Of a stretch of DNA of 64,000 bases, positions 1 through 10,270 are shown in pieces; position 1 is the first letter of the stretch, and each line of letters begins with the position of its first letter. A program made the translations under genes and the position numbers. The notes under the pieces are model-generated. The model was not told the DNA's origin. It did not search any database and saw only the letters and a list, made by a program, of their open reading frames with translations. Source of the stretch: an uncultured Mediterraneibacter sp. (GTDB lineage Bacteria; Bacillota; Clostridia; Lachnospirales; Lachnospiraceae); assembly GCF_944377805.1 (NCBI RefSeq), contig NZ_CALWFZ010000008.1:28183-92182 (forward strand). The letters are read 5' to 3'.

Positions 1-1494
1 CTCATGCACCAGGTTGACATAATATTCCCATGCATTGCGCTCGCCTTCATTCTCCACGCCGCTGACGACAATCTCCGGATTCTCCAGTACTTTTTCTGTC
101 GGGTACTCTCCGTGCCCTTCCACACTGACCGTAAATACAAAATCCTGTCCTTCCGTCGTATCCATAGATTCCATGATGTTCGGAACCAGGATGTCGTCTG
201 TCGCCCATCCCTTCGGAGTCGTCTGAAGGATATTCATAAATTCCTTGCTTGTATAGTGGTCAAATCCCATGTTGTTAAATACCTGGGCGCGGCTGTAGAA
301 ATTACCGCCGTTGTTGTGGAGCGCCTCCGCGCCATACCCCAGTGTCTTGAGAGCAGAAGCCGCGCTCTCAAGGGGATTGAATTTCGCGTAGGTTTTGTAC
401 GGATACTCACCGGGCCCAAAGAAACGCATGCTCATGCCGGTCAGCACCTCGAACTCTGTGTTGGCCGTTCCGGCTCCCACAGACGGAACTTTGAAGTATC
501 CAGTGGAGTACTCGTTGAACAGTTTCCTCAGATTCGGAATCGGGTCTTCCGAGAAACGCAGCCATTCTACTTCTGTGGGATCAAAAAACGATTCCAGCTG
601 TACGAATATGATATTGGGAAGTTCCTCCTCCGAGCGCCCGGTCTCACTTTTCGTCAGTTCGCCGTTATTGCCGATGACATTCATCGTCTCTTCGCTGTAG
701 CCCGCGGGTTCATTGATCCCGGTATTAAAGAGGCTTGCGGAGAAACAGTAGGGGAAACCATAATCTTCATACGCAAACGCAATATTCCCGAAATAATTCG
801 AGATCACGCGCTTGTCGATGGCTTCATCCGTCAGCCACAGGCATGCGCCGAAGGAGACGGCTACTCCGCCCAGAGCGATGATCCTGTGCATCTTACCTGT
901 GAACTGCCCGCCACGTCTCCACATGGAGACGATCCAGAACACAACGGCCACTACCCCGATAATGATCATGATCAGCTCAAACGTGTTGAAGTAATTACCC
1001 GTAAGTTCCAGTGCGTCCGACAGTACTTTCAGATCCTGGGCATTAAACGGCGTCACACGCTTTGTCAGCAGGTAGCCGTTACAGATTCCCAGAAACAGCC
1101 AGAATACACTGAGCAGAATCCTTGCGAATACTCTTCTGCGCACCAGATACACAATAGTAAAGGTGGCAAATATCATAAATGCGTTATACAGGAATACCAG
1201 AGGTGTTCCCGTAAGATAATCCCATGCCTCGAAAAATGACAGTCGGGAGACCACTTCGATCAGGAAGTTAATCACACAGGCAAGAAGGAACTGCAGCGGA
1301 AGAGAAAATCGGTTCATCCACTTATATATGGGCTGCATTCTGCGCGCAAATTTGCTGTTGCGACGCTCTTCAAGTATTCTTCGGCGCCGTTCCTTCCTCT
1401 CCTTATGGTGTCTTTTAATATCTTCTAATTTCAGATTTCTGACTTTTGTAAAAAATCCTTTTATATCAGGCTTCCTGATACGAATCTGTCTCAT
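1..1494 (-). CDS. LTA synthase family protein (sulfatase fold), 3' end cut by window edge
   Basis: The 498 codons present encode a basic cytoplasmic N-terminus (about 55 residues rich in K/R), several hydrophobic segments over residues 60-190, and then an extracellular sulfatase-like domain. The domain begins with [12 protein letters not shown] (metal-binding Glu) and contains [16 protein letters not shown], where the Thr of AGTANTE is the expected nucleophile, and later [11 protein letters not shown]. This is the plan of LtaS-type enzymes, which transfer glycerol-phosphate from phosphatidylglycerol to build lipoteichoic acid or related polymers outside the membrane. The start ATG (1492-1494) overlaps the valS stop as ATGA, so translation is probably coupled to valS. 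The C-terminus is outside the window. Which polymer it makes cannot be told from sequence. Confidence 0.88.
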   Translation of the reverse strand, partial: MRQIRIRKPDIKGFFTKVRNLKLEDIKRHHKERKERRRRILEERRNSKFARRMQPIYKWMNRFSLPLQFLLACVINFLIEVVSRLSFFEAWDYLTGTPLVFLYNAFMIFATFTIVYLVRRRVFARILLSVFWLFLGICNGYLLTKRVTPFNAQDLKVLSDALELTGNYFNTFELIMIIIGVVAVVFWIVSMWRRGGQFTGKMHRIIALGGVAVSFGACLWLTDEAIDKRVISNYFGNIAFAYEDYGFPYCFSASLFNTGINEPAGYSEETMNVIGNNGELTKSETGRSEEELPNIIFVQLESFFDPTEVEWLRFSEDPIPNLRKLFNEYSTGYFKVPSVGAGTANTEFEVLTGMSMRFFGPGEYPYKTYAKFNPLESAASALKTLGYGAEALHNNGGNFYSRAQVFNNMGFDHYTSKEFMNILQTTPKGWATDDILVPNIMESMDTTEGQDFVFTVSVEGHGEYPTEKVLENPEIVVSGVENEGERNAWEYYVNLVHE

Positions 1495-4133
1495 AGCGCT
1501 GCCATTCTCTCCTTTACCTGCGCAAGCATCCGGGTATATTTCTCTAATTTGTCGCGCTCTTCCTGCACTTTTGCCTCCGGAGCCTTGCTGACAAATTTCT
1601 CATTGGCAAGCATCCCCTGTGCTCTTTTAATCTCCTTGTTCAGCCTTGCCTCTTCCCTTGCAAGTCTCTCCCTCTCCTGCTCAAGATCAACCAGATCTTC
1701 CAGCGGCAGATAGACTACCGCGTCCGGCACAACAACAGAGACCGCACTGTCATCTGCATCCTGCTTTGTCTTGCGAATAATGATCTCGCTTGCCATCATA
1801 AGAGGCATGACCGATTCTTTCAGCAGTTCTGCGCCGGTACAGATTTCATCATCCTCACTGACAATATATACTTTTGTCTTTCTGCTGTTAGGCACATCCA
1901 TCTCTGATCGGATGTTACGGATTCCCTTTGTCATCGCTTTTACGCGGTCCATCGTCTTCTCATCCGCGGGGAATACCCAGTCCTCTCTGTATGTCGGCCA
2001 CTCAGACATCATAAGCGACTTCTCCTCCGGTACGAGGGCGCCGTAAATCTCCTCTGTGATAAACGGCATAAAGGGATGAAGGAGCTTGAGCGCCTGGGCC
2101 AGCACAGTCTTCAAGGTCCAGAGCACACAGTTCGCTGACTCCGGATCTTCTTCTGCGTGGTAGATCCGGTATTTTGCCAGTTCCACATACCAGTCACAGA
2201 ACTCATCCCAGATGAAGTCATAGACTTTCTGAACCGCGATGCCCAGCTCATATTTATCCATATTCTCTGTCACATCTTTGGCCAGAGTATTCACCTTCGA
2301 CAAGATCCAGCGGTCCGCCGGCTTAAACAGGCTTTCCTCCGGCTTTTCCACTGTATCGTCCTTCATGTTCATCATAATAAAGCGGGATGCGTTCCACACT
2401 TTATTGGCAAAGTTCCTGCTTGCCTCCACTCTCTCGTTGTAGAAACGCATATCATTGCCGGGAGCATTTCCTGTCACCAGAGTAAGCCTGAGAGCGTCAG
2501 CGCCGTACTTGTCGATAATTTCAAGAGGATCAATGCCGTTTCCGAGTGACTTACTCATCTTACGTCCCTGGGAATCTCTTACGAGTCCGTGAATAAGCAC
2601 TGTGTGGAACGGGGATTTTCCAGTATGCGCATATCCTGAAAATACCATGCGGATTACCCAGAAAAAGATGATGTCATATCCCGTTACAAGCACGTCCGTC
2701 GGATAGAAATAATCCAGATCCTCAGTCTTCTCAGGCCAGCCAAGTGTAGAGAATGGCCAGAGCGCGGAGGAAAACCATGTGTCCAGTGTGTCTTCATCCT
2801 GGGTAAAGTGCGTACCGCCGCATTTCGGGCATTTCTCCGGTGCGTGACGGTCAACAACCAGCTCGCCGCATTCGTCACAGTAATAAGCTGGAATCCTGTG
2901 CCCCCACCATATCTGACGGGAGATGCACCAGTCTTTAATATTCTCCAGCCAGTGGAGGTAGATTTTGTCAAAGCGGTCCGGCACAAATTTTAATTCACCG
3001 GTTTTCAGCGCATTGATGGCCGGTTTGGCCAGTTCTTCCATCTTTACGAACCACTGCTGTTTGATCAACGGCTCCACTGTCGTTCCGCAGCGGTCGTGCG
3101 TACCTACCGCGTGTGTGTGGGGAGCGACTTTCACGAGATAGCCCTGTTCCTCCAGCTCTGCCACAATAGCCTTTCTCGCCTCATAGCGTTCCATGCCTGC
3201 GTATTTTCCGCCATTTTCATTTATGGTGGCGTCGTCGTTCATGATATTAATCTCTTCCAGACTATGGCGCTTTCCTACCTCAAAGTCGTTTGGGTCATGG
3301 GCCGGGGTAATCTTCACGGCTCCTGTACCAAACTCCTTATCTACATAATAATCCGCTACAACCGGAATTTCCCGCCCCACCAGCGGCAGGATCACGTTTT
3401 TCCCTACAATATCTTTATAGCGTTCATCATCCGGATGTACGGCGATCGCCGTATCTCCCAGCATCGTCTCCGGACGCGTCGTTGCGATTTCAAGGAAACG
3501 GTCCGTTCCGGCGATCGGATATTTGATATGCCAGAAATGACCTTCCTGTTCCTCATGCTCCACCTCTGCGTCAGACAGGGAAGTCTTACACTTCGGACAC
3601 CAGTTGATGATCCTTGAGCCTTTATAGATATATCCTTTCTCATAAAGGCTGATAAAAACTTCCTCAACCGCCCTGGAGCATCCCTCGTCCATCGTAAAAC
3701 GTTCTCTGTCCCAGTCACAGGATACGCCCAGCTTCTTCAACTGTGCCTCGATCGTGCCGGCATACTCTTCTTTCCACTGCCAGGTTCTCTCCAGGAACCC
3801 TTCACGGCCCAGCTCCTTTTTGTCAATGCCTTCCTCCTTAAGCTGGTTGGTTACCTTTACCTCTGTGGAGATCGCCGCGTGGTCCGTTCCCGGAATCCAG
3901 AGTGCATTATACCCTTCCATTCTCTTATAGCGGATAAGGATGTCCTGAAGCGTATTATCAAGGGCGTGCCCCATATGGAGCTTTCCTGTGATGTTCGGAG
4001 GAGGCATCACCGTTGTGAACGGCTTTCTGCTCCGGTCAACTTCCGCATGGAAATATTTGTTCTCGCACCATTTTTCATACAGTTTTTCTTCGATCGCTTT
4101 CGGATCATAAGTCTTTGCTAATTCTTTACTCAT
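1491..4133 (-). CDS. valS: valyl-tRNA synthetase
   Basis: An 880-residue class I aminoacyl-tRNA synthetase that charges tRNA-Val in the cytoplasm. The HIGH-type motif appears as [15 protein letters not shown] near residue 45, and the KMSKS loop as [14 protein letters not shown] near residue 525. Between them is the editing (CP1) domain with [17 protein letters not shown]. The C-terminus ([19 protein letters not shown] onward) is the ValS coiled-coil arm. The start at 4133 is chosen because AAGGAG lies just upstream; the open frame extends 22 codons further but without a ribosome binding site. A T-box leader precedes the gene. The stop overlaps the ATG of the LTA-synthase-like gene by ATGA. 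Confidence 0.97.
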   Translation of the reverse strand: MSKELAKTYDPKAIEEKLYEKWCENKYFHAEVDRSRKPFTTVMPPPNITGKLHMGHALDNTLQDILIRYKRMEGYNALWIPGTDHAAISTEVKVTNQLKEEGIDKKELGREGFLERTWQWKEEYAGTIEAQLKKLGVSCDWDRERFTMDEGCSRAVEEVFISLYEKGYIYKGSRIINWCPKCKTSLSDAEVEHEEQEGHFWHIKYPIAGTDRFLEIATTRPETMLGDTAIAVHPDDERYKDIVGKNVILPLVGREIPVVADYYVDKEFGTGAVKITPAHDPNDFEVGKRHSLEEINIMNDDATINENGGKYAGMERYEARKAIVAELEEQGYLVKVAPHTHAVGTHDRCGTTVEPLIKQQWFVKMEELAKPAINALKTGELKFVPDRFDKIYLHWLENIKDWCISRQIWWGHRIPAYYCDECGELVVDRHAPEKCPKCGGTHFTQDEDTLDTWFSSALWPFSTLGWPEKTEDLDYFYPTDVLVTGYDIIFFWVIRMVFSGYAHTGKSPFHTVLIHGLVRDSQGRKMSKSLGNGIDPLEIIDKYGADALRLTLVTGNAPGNDMRFYNERVEASRNFANKVWNASRFIMMNMKDDTVEKPEESLFKPADRWILSKVNTLAKDVTENMDKYELGIAVQKVYDFIWDEFCDWYVELAKYRIYHAEEDPESANCVLWTLKTVLAQALKLLHPFMPFITEEIYGALVPEEKSLMMSEWPTYREDWVFPADEKTMDRVKAMTKGIRNIRSEMDVPNSRKTKVYIVSEDDEICTGAELLKESVMPLMMASEIIIRKTKQDADDSAVSVVVPDAVVYLPLEDLVDLEQERERLAREEARLNKEIKRAQGMLANEKFVSKAPEAKVQEERDKLEKYTRMLAQVKERMAAL

Positions 4134-4215
4134 TTTTTTCTCCTTGCGTCCCCTCGGGTAAACTCTTACGCCTGATGTCCGGCGCCCGCCGGTGTTCACG
4201 GATTTTTCACAAACA

Positions 4216-4537
4216 AAAAAGTAACGCCCTTTACATAATGTAAAGGGCGAAGATTCCGCGGTACCACCTTATTTCATATATGCTTCGGTCTGGGCATATA
4301 TCTCTTAAGTCCTGTAACGTGGACTACTCCGGGACAGCCTATCTGCGACCTCATCCGCGCCTTTCAGCCATCCGGTTCAAAAGCTACCTTCCATTATCCT
4401 GTTCCAAGACCGCCTTTCAGCCGGACGTTTTGCTGTTCTCTCTTCGCGCGCCGTCCGGGCGATCCTCTCTGATAGAAGTAATAATGTACTCCTCTTTCTC
4501 TGCACCTTTTACGAATTTGTTAACTAAAAATTAACTA
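4216..4537 (-). promoter_or_regulatory. T-box riboswitch leader of valS (specifier GTA, valine)
   Basis: Reading the minus strand, the canonical T-box AAGGTGGTACCGCGG is at 4270-4256, directly followed by an intrinsic terminator with a perfect 11-bp stem (4249-4225) and a T-rich tail. Upstream sequence has the Stem I layout, including a GTA triplet at 4387-4385 followed by GCTTTTGAACC. That resembles the context of other T-box specifiers (for example the TAC of B. subtilis tyrS followed by ACTCATGAACC). GTA is a valine codon, matching the downstream gene. Uncharged tRNA-Val should bind the specifier and the T-box and allow read-through into valS and the coupled LTA-synthase-like gene. Confidence 0.95.
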
Positions 4538-4543
4538 TCAAAT

Positions 4544-4572
4544 ACTATAGTAGTAAGCGCGCGATTTGTCAA
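4544..4572 (-). promoter_or_regulatory. sigma-A-type promoter of the valS T-box leader
   Basis: On the minus strand TTGACA (4572-4567) and TATAGT (4549-4544) are separated by exactly 17 bp. They lie just upstream of the T-box Stem I region, giving a start of transcription near 4537. Confidence 0.8.
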
Positions 4573-4616
4573 GCGGTTTAGAAAATCTTAAGATGTCAGC
4601 CGCACAGGCTGCCCCG

Positions 4617-5348
4617 TCACATCATATCCGCGATCATTTCCACAATATCATACCCGTAATTGTCTCCGGTCGCCCATCCGAGTCCCTCCGGGTTCTCCTG
4701 CTGCCCTAACCACTGTACATAGGGCGCCGATCCTTTCTTCACATACTCATAACGTTCGTCCACGCACTCTCCGTTTAGAGGGTCTGCTGTTGCGTAAGCC
4801 TTCAGATGCTGAATCTGGGCCCGTATCCCGGTCTGTACATCCGGGTATGAATTTCCCGGCACACCGTTTCCTGTAGTTCCCAGTCCGGCAAAGTTAAACT
4901 GCTCAATGGACGCGTCTCCTCCATACTGGAGAAATCCCGTTTCTTTCATCGTCTGAGCAAAGGCCACTTCCGGCCGGACTCCTTCTGCCGTCGCTTCATC
5001 ATAGTACATCTGGCAAAATGTCTCGATAGAATCGGCGCCGCCCGCGGCAAGTTCATCGGAAGGATATTCTTTTCCTGAAGATTGGAAATAATCTATCATC
5101 TGCTGAACTGTCACACTGCTGTTTCCCATGATCGGGTACTGCCCGTCCGCCACAGCTTCCTGAATGTCATCATCAGAAGCGTCTGAGACATCAGATGAAA
5201 CTGAGCTGGCAGACACATTCTCCTGCCCGGCCTTTTCCCCGCGGGGCGAGAGCACGCCTGTCATCCCTGCCAGCCCCAGAGTGAGGACAAGGAGGACGGC
5301 CAGACCTGCTTCCATATATCGCTTAAAGGTGTTGTCATTCCACTTCAT
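4617..5348 (-). CDS. membrane-anchored or secreted glucosaminidase (endo-beta-N-acetylglucosaminidase family)
   Basis: A 243-residue protein with one N-terminal hydrophobic segment (residues 16-35), a Ser/Asp-rich linker, and a C-terminal glucosaminidase-type domain. The domain has FAQTMKETGFLQYGG with the likely catalytic Glu, then FNFAGLG and a C-terminal region with GWATGDNYGYDI. Such enzymes cleave the glycan strands of peptidoglycan. Start chosen at 5348 because AGGAG (5362-5358) lies 9 nt upstream; the frame continues upstream to a TTG with a weaker site. It is co-oriented with potABCD but separated by about 120 bp. No other cell-wall-binding domain is visible. Confidence 0.85.
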   Translation of the reverse strand: MKWNDNTFKRYMEAGLAVLLVLTLGLAGMTGVLSPRGEKAGQENVSASSVSSDVSDASDDDIQEAVADGQYPIMGNSSVTVQQMIDYFQSSGKEYPSDELAAGGADSIETFCQMYYDEATAEGVRPEVAFAQTMKETGFLQYGGDASIEQFNFAGLGTTGNGVPGNSYPDVQTGIRAQIQHLKAYATADPLNGECVDERYEYVKKGSAPYVQWLGQQENPEGLGWATGDNYGYDIVEMIADMM

Positions 5349-5469
5349 CCGTATATACTCCTGCATCCTTTTATACCATGTCCGGGAGAAGCTGTCCAAT
5401 ATCAAAACCGCGCTGCTCCCGGCTCTTTCTATAAAATGTATATTACAGATGCACGTTCTGATATGACTG

Positions 5470-7053
5470 TCATTCCGGCTGATTGCGACGGAACACTCTG
5501 AACGGGTTTCTCAAAGTATCCCGCTTTACAAACACTGCGGCGGCCACGGCAGCTGCCAGAATGACTCCGCCGATCTTCGCCCAGTCCGCCCACGTCAGTT
5601 CCGTCAGGTCAAAGCAGCGGACATTGACCCACATCCGGTTGATCCGCTCATTGTTCTCCTGGTCAAAATACTGCATGACCACCGCCCGCTCCAGCACATC
5701 CTGCGGAGGATACTGGGCGAAAAGCTGTCTGTCCGCCTGATCAGATTCCGCCGTGATTACATAGTCCGGGTCCTCATTGTCTCCGCTGAAGAAAAATCCC
5801 ACCGGATACTCCATCGTGTCTTCCGCGTCTTCCTCCGCGCCGTAGCACCAGTCAGCGTAAGCGTAGATGATGTCGCTCTCCCCTCCCGCTATAACCGATG
5901 TGTAGCCGATATAGTACATATTGCGAACTACGTTGTCAGGTCTGGACATGAAGTTCATAAACGCCTCCGCAGCCTGCTGTTTCGCCGCATCGCCGTCAAT
6001 TCCGTCTTTTAACATGACCCAACCGTCAAACCACACATTCGTGCATTCTTCAGGTACAGCATATGCGAGATAGTAGTCGTCGATCTCCGCCTGATCCAGC
6101 GTATAGACAGCATCCCCCGACCACTGATAGTTCGCCAGGACTTTCCCTGTCACCATATCCGCCTTCCCGCTGTCCGACTCAAATGAGTAGGCGTTGTCCT
6201 TCATCTCTTTTAAAATATCTTCGGCCTTTTCTACCGTCTCCTCGTCCGTACGGTTCATCCAGTCTGCGATCTGCTCCAGACGGTTCGGAGATTGCAGAAT
6301 CCCGGGACTTAAAAGTTCCTCTTCATTTAGAATTCCAAGCGCCGCAAAATAGCTGTCGCGCACGTTATCTTTGATCGTAACCTGTCCTCTGTACTTCGGA
6401 TCCGCAAGGATTGCCCAGTGGGAGGCATCTTCCCTGGAGACCTCATCCGGGTTATAGACGATCCCTGTCGTTCCCCACATATATCCCGCCGCATACTTGC
6501 TCCAGGGTTCTCCGTTTATTGTATTTGTATCAAATATATTCCTGATGTAATCCGATACGCCCCGGCTGTAATAGTTCTCCTCCACGGCAGTGTCAAAAAA
6601 CGCTTCCGACAGCGGCTGGAGCCTCTCCTCCGCGATCAGTTTCATAAACATGTACTCCGACGGGCAGACCAGATCAAATTCATTACCAAGCGTCATCTGG
6701 TTATAGAGATCCTCATTGCTTCCGAACGTGGAATACTCTACCTCCACTTCCACGCCGTAAGTTTCCAGATACCATGCTTCAAAATCATCCACCATAGAAT
6801 TCTCTCCCAGAATGGACGTATTCTCACGGTCTTCCAGTTCAATAATCTCTTCTTCATCCCAGTCGCCCTCGTCGATGTATTCTTCCCAGTTGGCGATACG
6901 GAGTGTTACTTTTTCCCCTCTGTCTGTTGTTCCGCCGGAAGATGCGGAGGCATTTAAGGGGATATTCAATATCATTGTCCCCGACATTATCAATGCGGCA
7001 GCCGTCACAGACGCTCTTCTGCCCAGAAGTCTAAATCTCTTCCCTGCCGTCAT
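5470..7053 (-). CDS. potD: spermidine/putrescine ABC transporter substrate-binding protein
   Basis: A 527-residue extracellular solute-binding protein of the PotD family, last gene of potABCD. After a Sec-type signal (residues 10-38) it begins the mature fold with LRIANWEEYID and contains the two-lobed binding domain with WSGDAVYTLDQ and WFDGWVMLKDG. The C-terminus carries a hydrophobic stretch (WAKIGGVILAAAVAAAVFV) followed by positive residues, so it looks membrane-anchored at the C-terminus rather than by a lipobox Cys, which I do not see. It is longer than the usual 350-360 residues because of inserts and this tail. The start has AGGAGG 8 nt upstream and lies 23 bp inside the end of potC. 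Confidence 0.9.
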   Translation of the reverse strand: MTAGKRFRLLGRRASVTAAALIMSGTMILNIPLNASASSGGTTDRGEKVTLRIANWEEYIDEGDWDEEEIIELEDRENTSILGENSMVDDFEAWYLETYGVEVEVEYSTFGSNEDLYNQMTLGNEFDLVCPSEYMFMKLIAEERLQPLSEAFFDTAVEENYYSRGVSDYIRNIFDTNTINGEPWSKYAAGYMWGTTGIVYNPDEVSREDASHWAILADPKYRGQVTIKDNVRDSYFAALGILNEEELLSPGILQSPNRLEQIADWMNRTDEETVEKAEDILKEMKDNAYSFESDSGKADMVTGKVLANYQWSGDAVYTLDQAEIDDYYLAYAVPEECTNVWFDGWVMLKDGIDGDAAKQQAAEAFMNFMSRPDNVVRNMYYIGYTSVIAGGESDIIYAYADWCYGAEEDAEDTMEYPVGFFFSGDNEDPDYVITAESDQADRQLFAQYPPQDVLERAVVMQYFDQENNERINRMWVNVRCFDLTELTWADWAKIGGVILAAAVAAAVFVKRDTLRNPFRVFRRNQPE

Positions 7054-7858
7054 GCGCGCTCACCTCCTGTTTTTTCGTCGGCCCGGCAGACGCCAGGTTC
7101 ATAATCACCACCGCCAGAATCACTACGAGAAAGATCACTGTAGACAATGCCCACAGCGCGGTTTTAATCTCGGTCTGCGCGCCCCTGGTGGCATTGACCA
7201 CATAAGTACTGATCGTGTCAAATGTTGCCGGCTTTGTGTAGGTCGAGACAAAATAATCGTCCAGTGACAGGGTAATTGACAGCATAAACCCTGAAACGAT
7301 TCCAGGTACAATCTGCGGGATAACTACTTTACGGAGCGCCTGGAACGGAGTCGCTCCCAGATCCAGCGCCGCTTCATAAAGCCCGTTGTCCATCTGCTTT
7401 AACCTGGGTATTACCGCCAGATATACAAACGGGGTACACAGCACGACATGTCCGATCACAAGCGGAAGAAATGTATCCTTCTCAATGCCGAATACGATAA
7501 TCAGCATAATGCAGATCGAAAACGCTGTCACAACATCCGCGTTGACGACCGGAATGCGATTCGCCGTCTCAACCGCCGTCCTTGTAAACGGTCTCGAATA
7601 GAAGGCTCCGATGGCCCCTATCGTTCCCAGAACCGAGGCGATCACCGCGGCTCCCACAGCCAGAAGTAGCGTACCTGCGATCATCTCTCTTAGTTCTTCC
7701 AAAGTAAAGAGAGTGACATAATTCTGAAGGGAAAATCCCCGCACAGCACCGATTGTTGTCGAATCAGTAAAACTGTAAAAAGCCAGAATAAGAACCGGTA
7801 TATACATAAAAAGTGCTACAAGGACAAGCCATGAATACGAAATCACTTTTTTCATCAT
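7031..7858 (-). CDS. potC: spermidine/putrescine ABC transporter permease
   Basis: A 275-residue inner-membrane permease of the PotC type with about six hydrophobic segments. The EAA loop that contacts the ATPase is AALDLGATPFQALRKVVIPQI. It forms the channel together with PotB. The ATG overlaps the potB stop as ATGA (7858-7855), with GGGGG seven bases upstream, so the two permeases are probably translated together. Its last codons overlap the start of potD. Confidence 0.93.
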   Translation of the reverse strand: MMKKVISYSWLVLVALFMYIPVLILAFYSFTDSTTIGAVRGFSLQNYVTLFTLEELREMIAGTLLLAVGAAVIASVLGTIGAIGAFYSRPFTRTAVETANRIPVVNADVVTAFSICIMLIIVFGIEKDTFLPLVIGHVVLCTPFVYLAVIPRLKQMDNGLYEAALDLGATPFQALRKVVIPQIVPGIVSGFMLSITLSLDDYFVSTYTKPATFDTISTYVVNATRGAQTEIKTALWALSTVIFLVVILAVVIMNLASAGPTKKQEVSAHDGREEI

Positions 7859-8652
7859 AATACTGCCCCCCTGTTCTGAGCGTCATTATTCTCTCCCCGT
7901 CCGGTGATCAGATACACAATGCAGATCACTCCAAACAGAATCAGGGAAATCATGGAGCCGTTGTTCCAGTCGTAGATATTAAAGTAGCTTCCGATCAGAG
8001 AGCCCATAATGTATGTGCTGTTATAAATCATATCCAGAATGACATAGTTTGTCATGGCAGGAAGGAACGTCATTGTAATTCCGCTTACGATTCCGGGCAT
8101 GGACAGAGGAAGCGTCACTTTCAGAAACACTTCCACCGGCCCCGCACCCAGATCCTCCGCTGCTTCCAGAAGGCTCTTGTCAAGTTGGAGCAGCGTTGTA
8201 TAGAGCGGCAGGATCATAAACGGGAGAAAGTCGTAAGTCATGGCAATCACCGTATTCAGAAAAGGATGAAGGGACAGATTTCCCTCAATCACGGTGAGGA
8301 TCTCTTTAAGCGCCGTGATCCTCAGCGTAAAGTTGATCCACATGGGCAGGATAAACAGCATCAGAAGCACAGGTCCTCTCTTCATACCGCTCCTGGCAAG
8401 CACATAAGCCGCAGGGTAGGCAAGCAGAAGACAGACAGCGGTTACCGCCACAGCAATCACTATGCTGTAGCAAAGTGTGCCGATGGTATTTCCGTTTGTA
8501 AAAAAGCTGAGCAGGTTTGCCAGCGTAAATCTCCCGCTCCCGTCAGTAAACGCATAATAGACGATCACCGCGAGAGGAAGGACTACAAAACACGCCAGAA
8601 ACAGCGCGTACGGTATACAGAGCTGTTTCCGGCTGAACCGAAAATTTTTCAT
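7855..8652 (-). CDS. potB: spermidine/putrescine ABC transporter permease
   Basis: A 265-residue permease of the PotB type, six predicted membrane spans, with the EAA loop AAEDLGAGPVEVFLKVTLPLS. It pairs with PotC. I chose ATG 8652, which has AGGTG six bases upstream; a GTG three codons earlier directly abuts the potA stop and could be used instead. The downstream gene potC overlaps by 4 bp. Confidence 0.92.
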   Translation of the reverse strand: MKNFRFSRKQLCIPYALFLACFVVLPLAVIVYYAFTDGSGRFTLANLLSFFTNGNTIGTLCYSIVIAVAVTAVCLLLAYPAAYVLARSGMKRGPVLLMLFILPMWINFTLRITALKEILTVIEGNLSLHPFLNTVIAMTYDFLPFMILPLYTTLLQLDKSLLEAAEDLGAGPVEVFLKVTLPLSMPGIVSGITMTFLPAMTNYVILDMIYNSTYIMGSLIGSYFNIYDWNNGSMISLILFGVICIVYLITGRGENNDAQNRGAVL

Positions 8653-8661
8653 AATCCACAC

Positions 8662-10092
8662 CTACTTTCTTTTCAATATAATCTGATCTCTCGGGATCAT
8701 CAGGCTGACATAATCGCCCTCGTTCCACAGATCATCTTCATCTAATACGAAATCCTCTTCCGCGGCTGTACGGACTGTATAGTTATAATGGTTTCCCTTA
8801 TAGATAAACGAGATAATATTTCCCGTGGCTCTGTACTCTCTTTCCTCGTCGCTCATAGAGACTGCTTTCACGGGAATCTCCACCGTAACGGGAATTCCCG
8901 CCAGGCTGATCTCCTCTCCGTCGGCCGTCACAACACAAGCCGCTTCTCCGGGCCCGGATCCCTCACAGAGCTGGGTAAGGTCGCACTCGTATTCGCCTCC
9001 GGCAAACGCCACGCGTCCCTCTTTCGTAATGGTTCCGTCAAAGACATTTACCAGCACGCCGGCAGGCATCACATGAATGCCGTCCGGCTCGATATACATA
9101 CCGATCCTTTCCCCTTCTTTCGCGCTTCTTGTGCTCTGGATCACCACCTCGTTGTCGTCAGGGAGAAGTGCTGTGATCTCATAGTACATTCCTTTGAATA
9201 TAGAAGAATCCACTACTCCTGTAATCTGTCCTTTATCCGGTTCTGTAATCAGAACGTCCTCGGGCCTTACCACGACGTCCACTCTTGTATCTTTCGGCAC
9301 ATTATCCACACAGGGGAACTTCGCACCGCAGAATTCCACAGTCATGGAAGCAGCCATCCTTCCCTCGAAGATATTGCTCTCCCCGATAAAGTCCGCCACA
9401 AACGCATTTCCGGGCTCATTGTACACTTCCTCAGGCGTGCCGACCTGCTGAATCATGCCGTCGGACATAACAACAACTTTGTCCGACATGGTAAGCGCTT
9501 CTTCCTGATCGTGGGTTACATAGATAAAGGTAATCCCAAGCCTCTCATGCATGGATTTAAGTTCTAACTGCATCTCTTTTCTCATCTTTAAGTCCAGAGC
9601 TCCCAGAGGCTCGTCAAGGAGCAGAATATCCGGTTCATTTACAATCGCCCTCGCTATGGCGATTCTCTGCTGCTGTCCGCCTGAAAGCGTGGAAATTTCC
9701 CTCTTCTCAAACCCTTCAAGATCCACCACTTCCAGAACATTTCTGACTTTCTCATTAATCACCGATTTAGGCAGTTTTTTGAGATTCAGGCCGAACGCCA
9801 CGTTGTCGTAGACATTCAGATGAGGAAACAGCGCATATCGCTGAAAGACCGTATTGATCGGCCTTAAGTTGGGCGGAAGGTGACTGATATCCTCTCCGTT
9901 GAGCAGAATCTCTCCTTCCGTCGGGAACTCGAACCCGGCGATCATACGGAGCGTCGTTGTCTTCCCACACCCGGAAGGACCTAAAAATGTCACAAATTCT
10001 CCCTTCTTTACCGTCAGATTAAAGTCCTCCACCACAACAGTATCGTCAAATACTTTTTTAATATTTTTTAATTCGATAATATTATTGCTCAT
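8662..10092 (-). CDS. potA: spermidine/putrescine ABC transporter ATP-binding protein, with extended C-terminus
   Basis: A 476-residue ATPase that powers polyamine uptake. The nucleotide-binding domain has Walker A GPSGCGKTT (near residue 40), Q-loop VFQRYALFP, signature LSGGQQQR, Walker B DILLLDEPLGALD and switch His in THDQEEA. The C-terminal TOBE-type regulatory region is about 110 residues longer than in typical PotA proteins (about 360), with a second acidic block near the end. The start at 10092 has AAGGAG seven bases upstream. The longer C-terminus could be a duplicated TOBE-like unit; I cannot confirm this by eye. Confidence 0.94.
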   Translation of the reverse strand: MSNNIIELKNIKKVFDDTVVVEDFNLTVKKGEFVTFLGPSGCGKTTTLRMIAGFEFPTEGEILLNGEDISHLPPNLRPINTVFQRYALFPHLNVYDNVAFGLNLKKLPKSVINEKVRNVLEVVDLEGFEKREISTLSGGQQQRIAIARAIVNEPDILLLDEPLGALDLKMRKEMQLELKSMHERLGITFIYVTHDQEEALTMSDKVVVMSDGMIQQVGTPEEVYNEPGNAFVADFIGESNIFEGRMAASMTVEFCGAKFPCVDNVPKDTRVDVVVRPEDVLITEPDKGQITGVVDSSIFKGMYYEITALLPDDNEVVIQSTRSAKEGERIGMYIEPDGIHVMPAGVLVNVFDGTITKEGRVAFAGGEYECDLTQLCEGSGPGEAACVVTADGEEISLAGIPVTVEIPVKAVSMSDEEREYRATGNIISFIYKGNHYNYTVRTAAEEDFVLDEDDLWNEGDYVSLMIPRDQIILKRK

Positions 10093-10136
10093 GGCTTCTC
10101 TCCTTACCATGTGTATTTCGGCTTATAACCGTAATA

Positions 10137-10166
10137 AGTTTAGTGGAAAGAGAGAGGATTTGTCAA
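10137..10166 (-). promoter_or_regulatory. promoter of the potABCD operon
   Basis: Minus-strand TTGACA (10166-10161) and TAAACT (10142-10137) with an 18-bp spacer, about 45 bp upstream of the potA start. Confidence 0.7.
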
Positions 10167-10270
10167 TATTTTTTATGCGTTGTGGTTCCCGTATCTTTCA
10201 TTTGGATGTATAATGTCCTGGAGACCGGAATTTTATCCTCAGAACCAGGAGGAAAGAATGGAGTTATACA

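Noticed and set aside
4-1239. Long open frame on the plus strand (411 codons)
   Set aside because: It is antisense to the LTA-synthase-like gene, has a His/Arg/Cys-rich composition with no family motif and no ribosome binding site; the minus-strand frame has clear sulfatase motifs.
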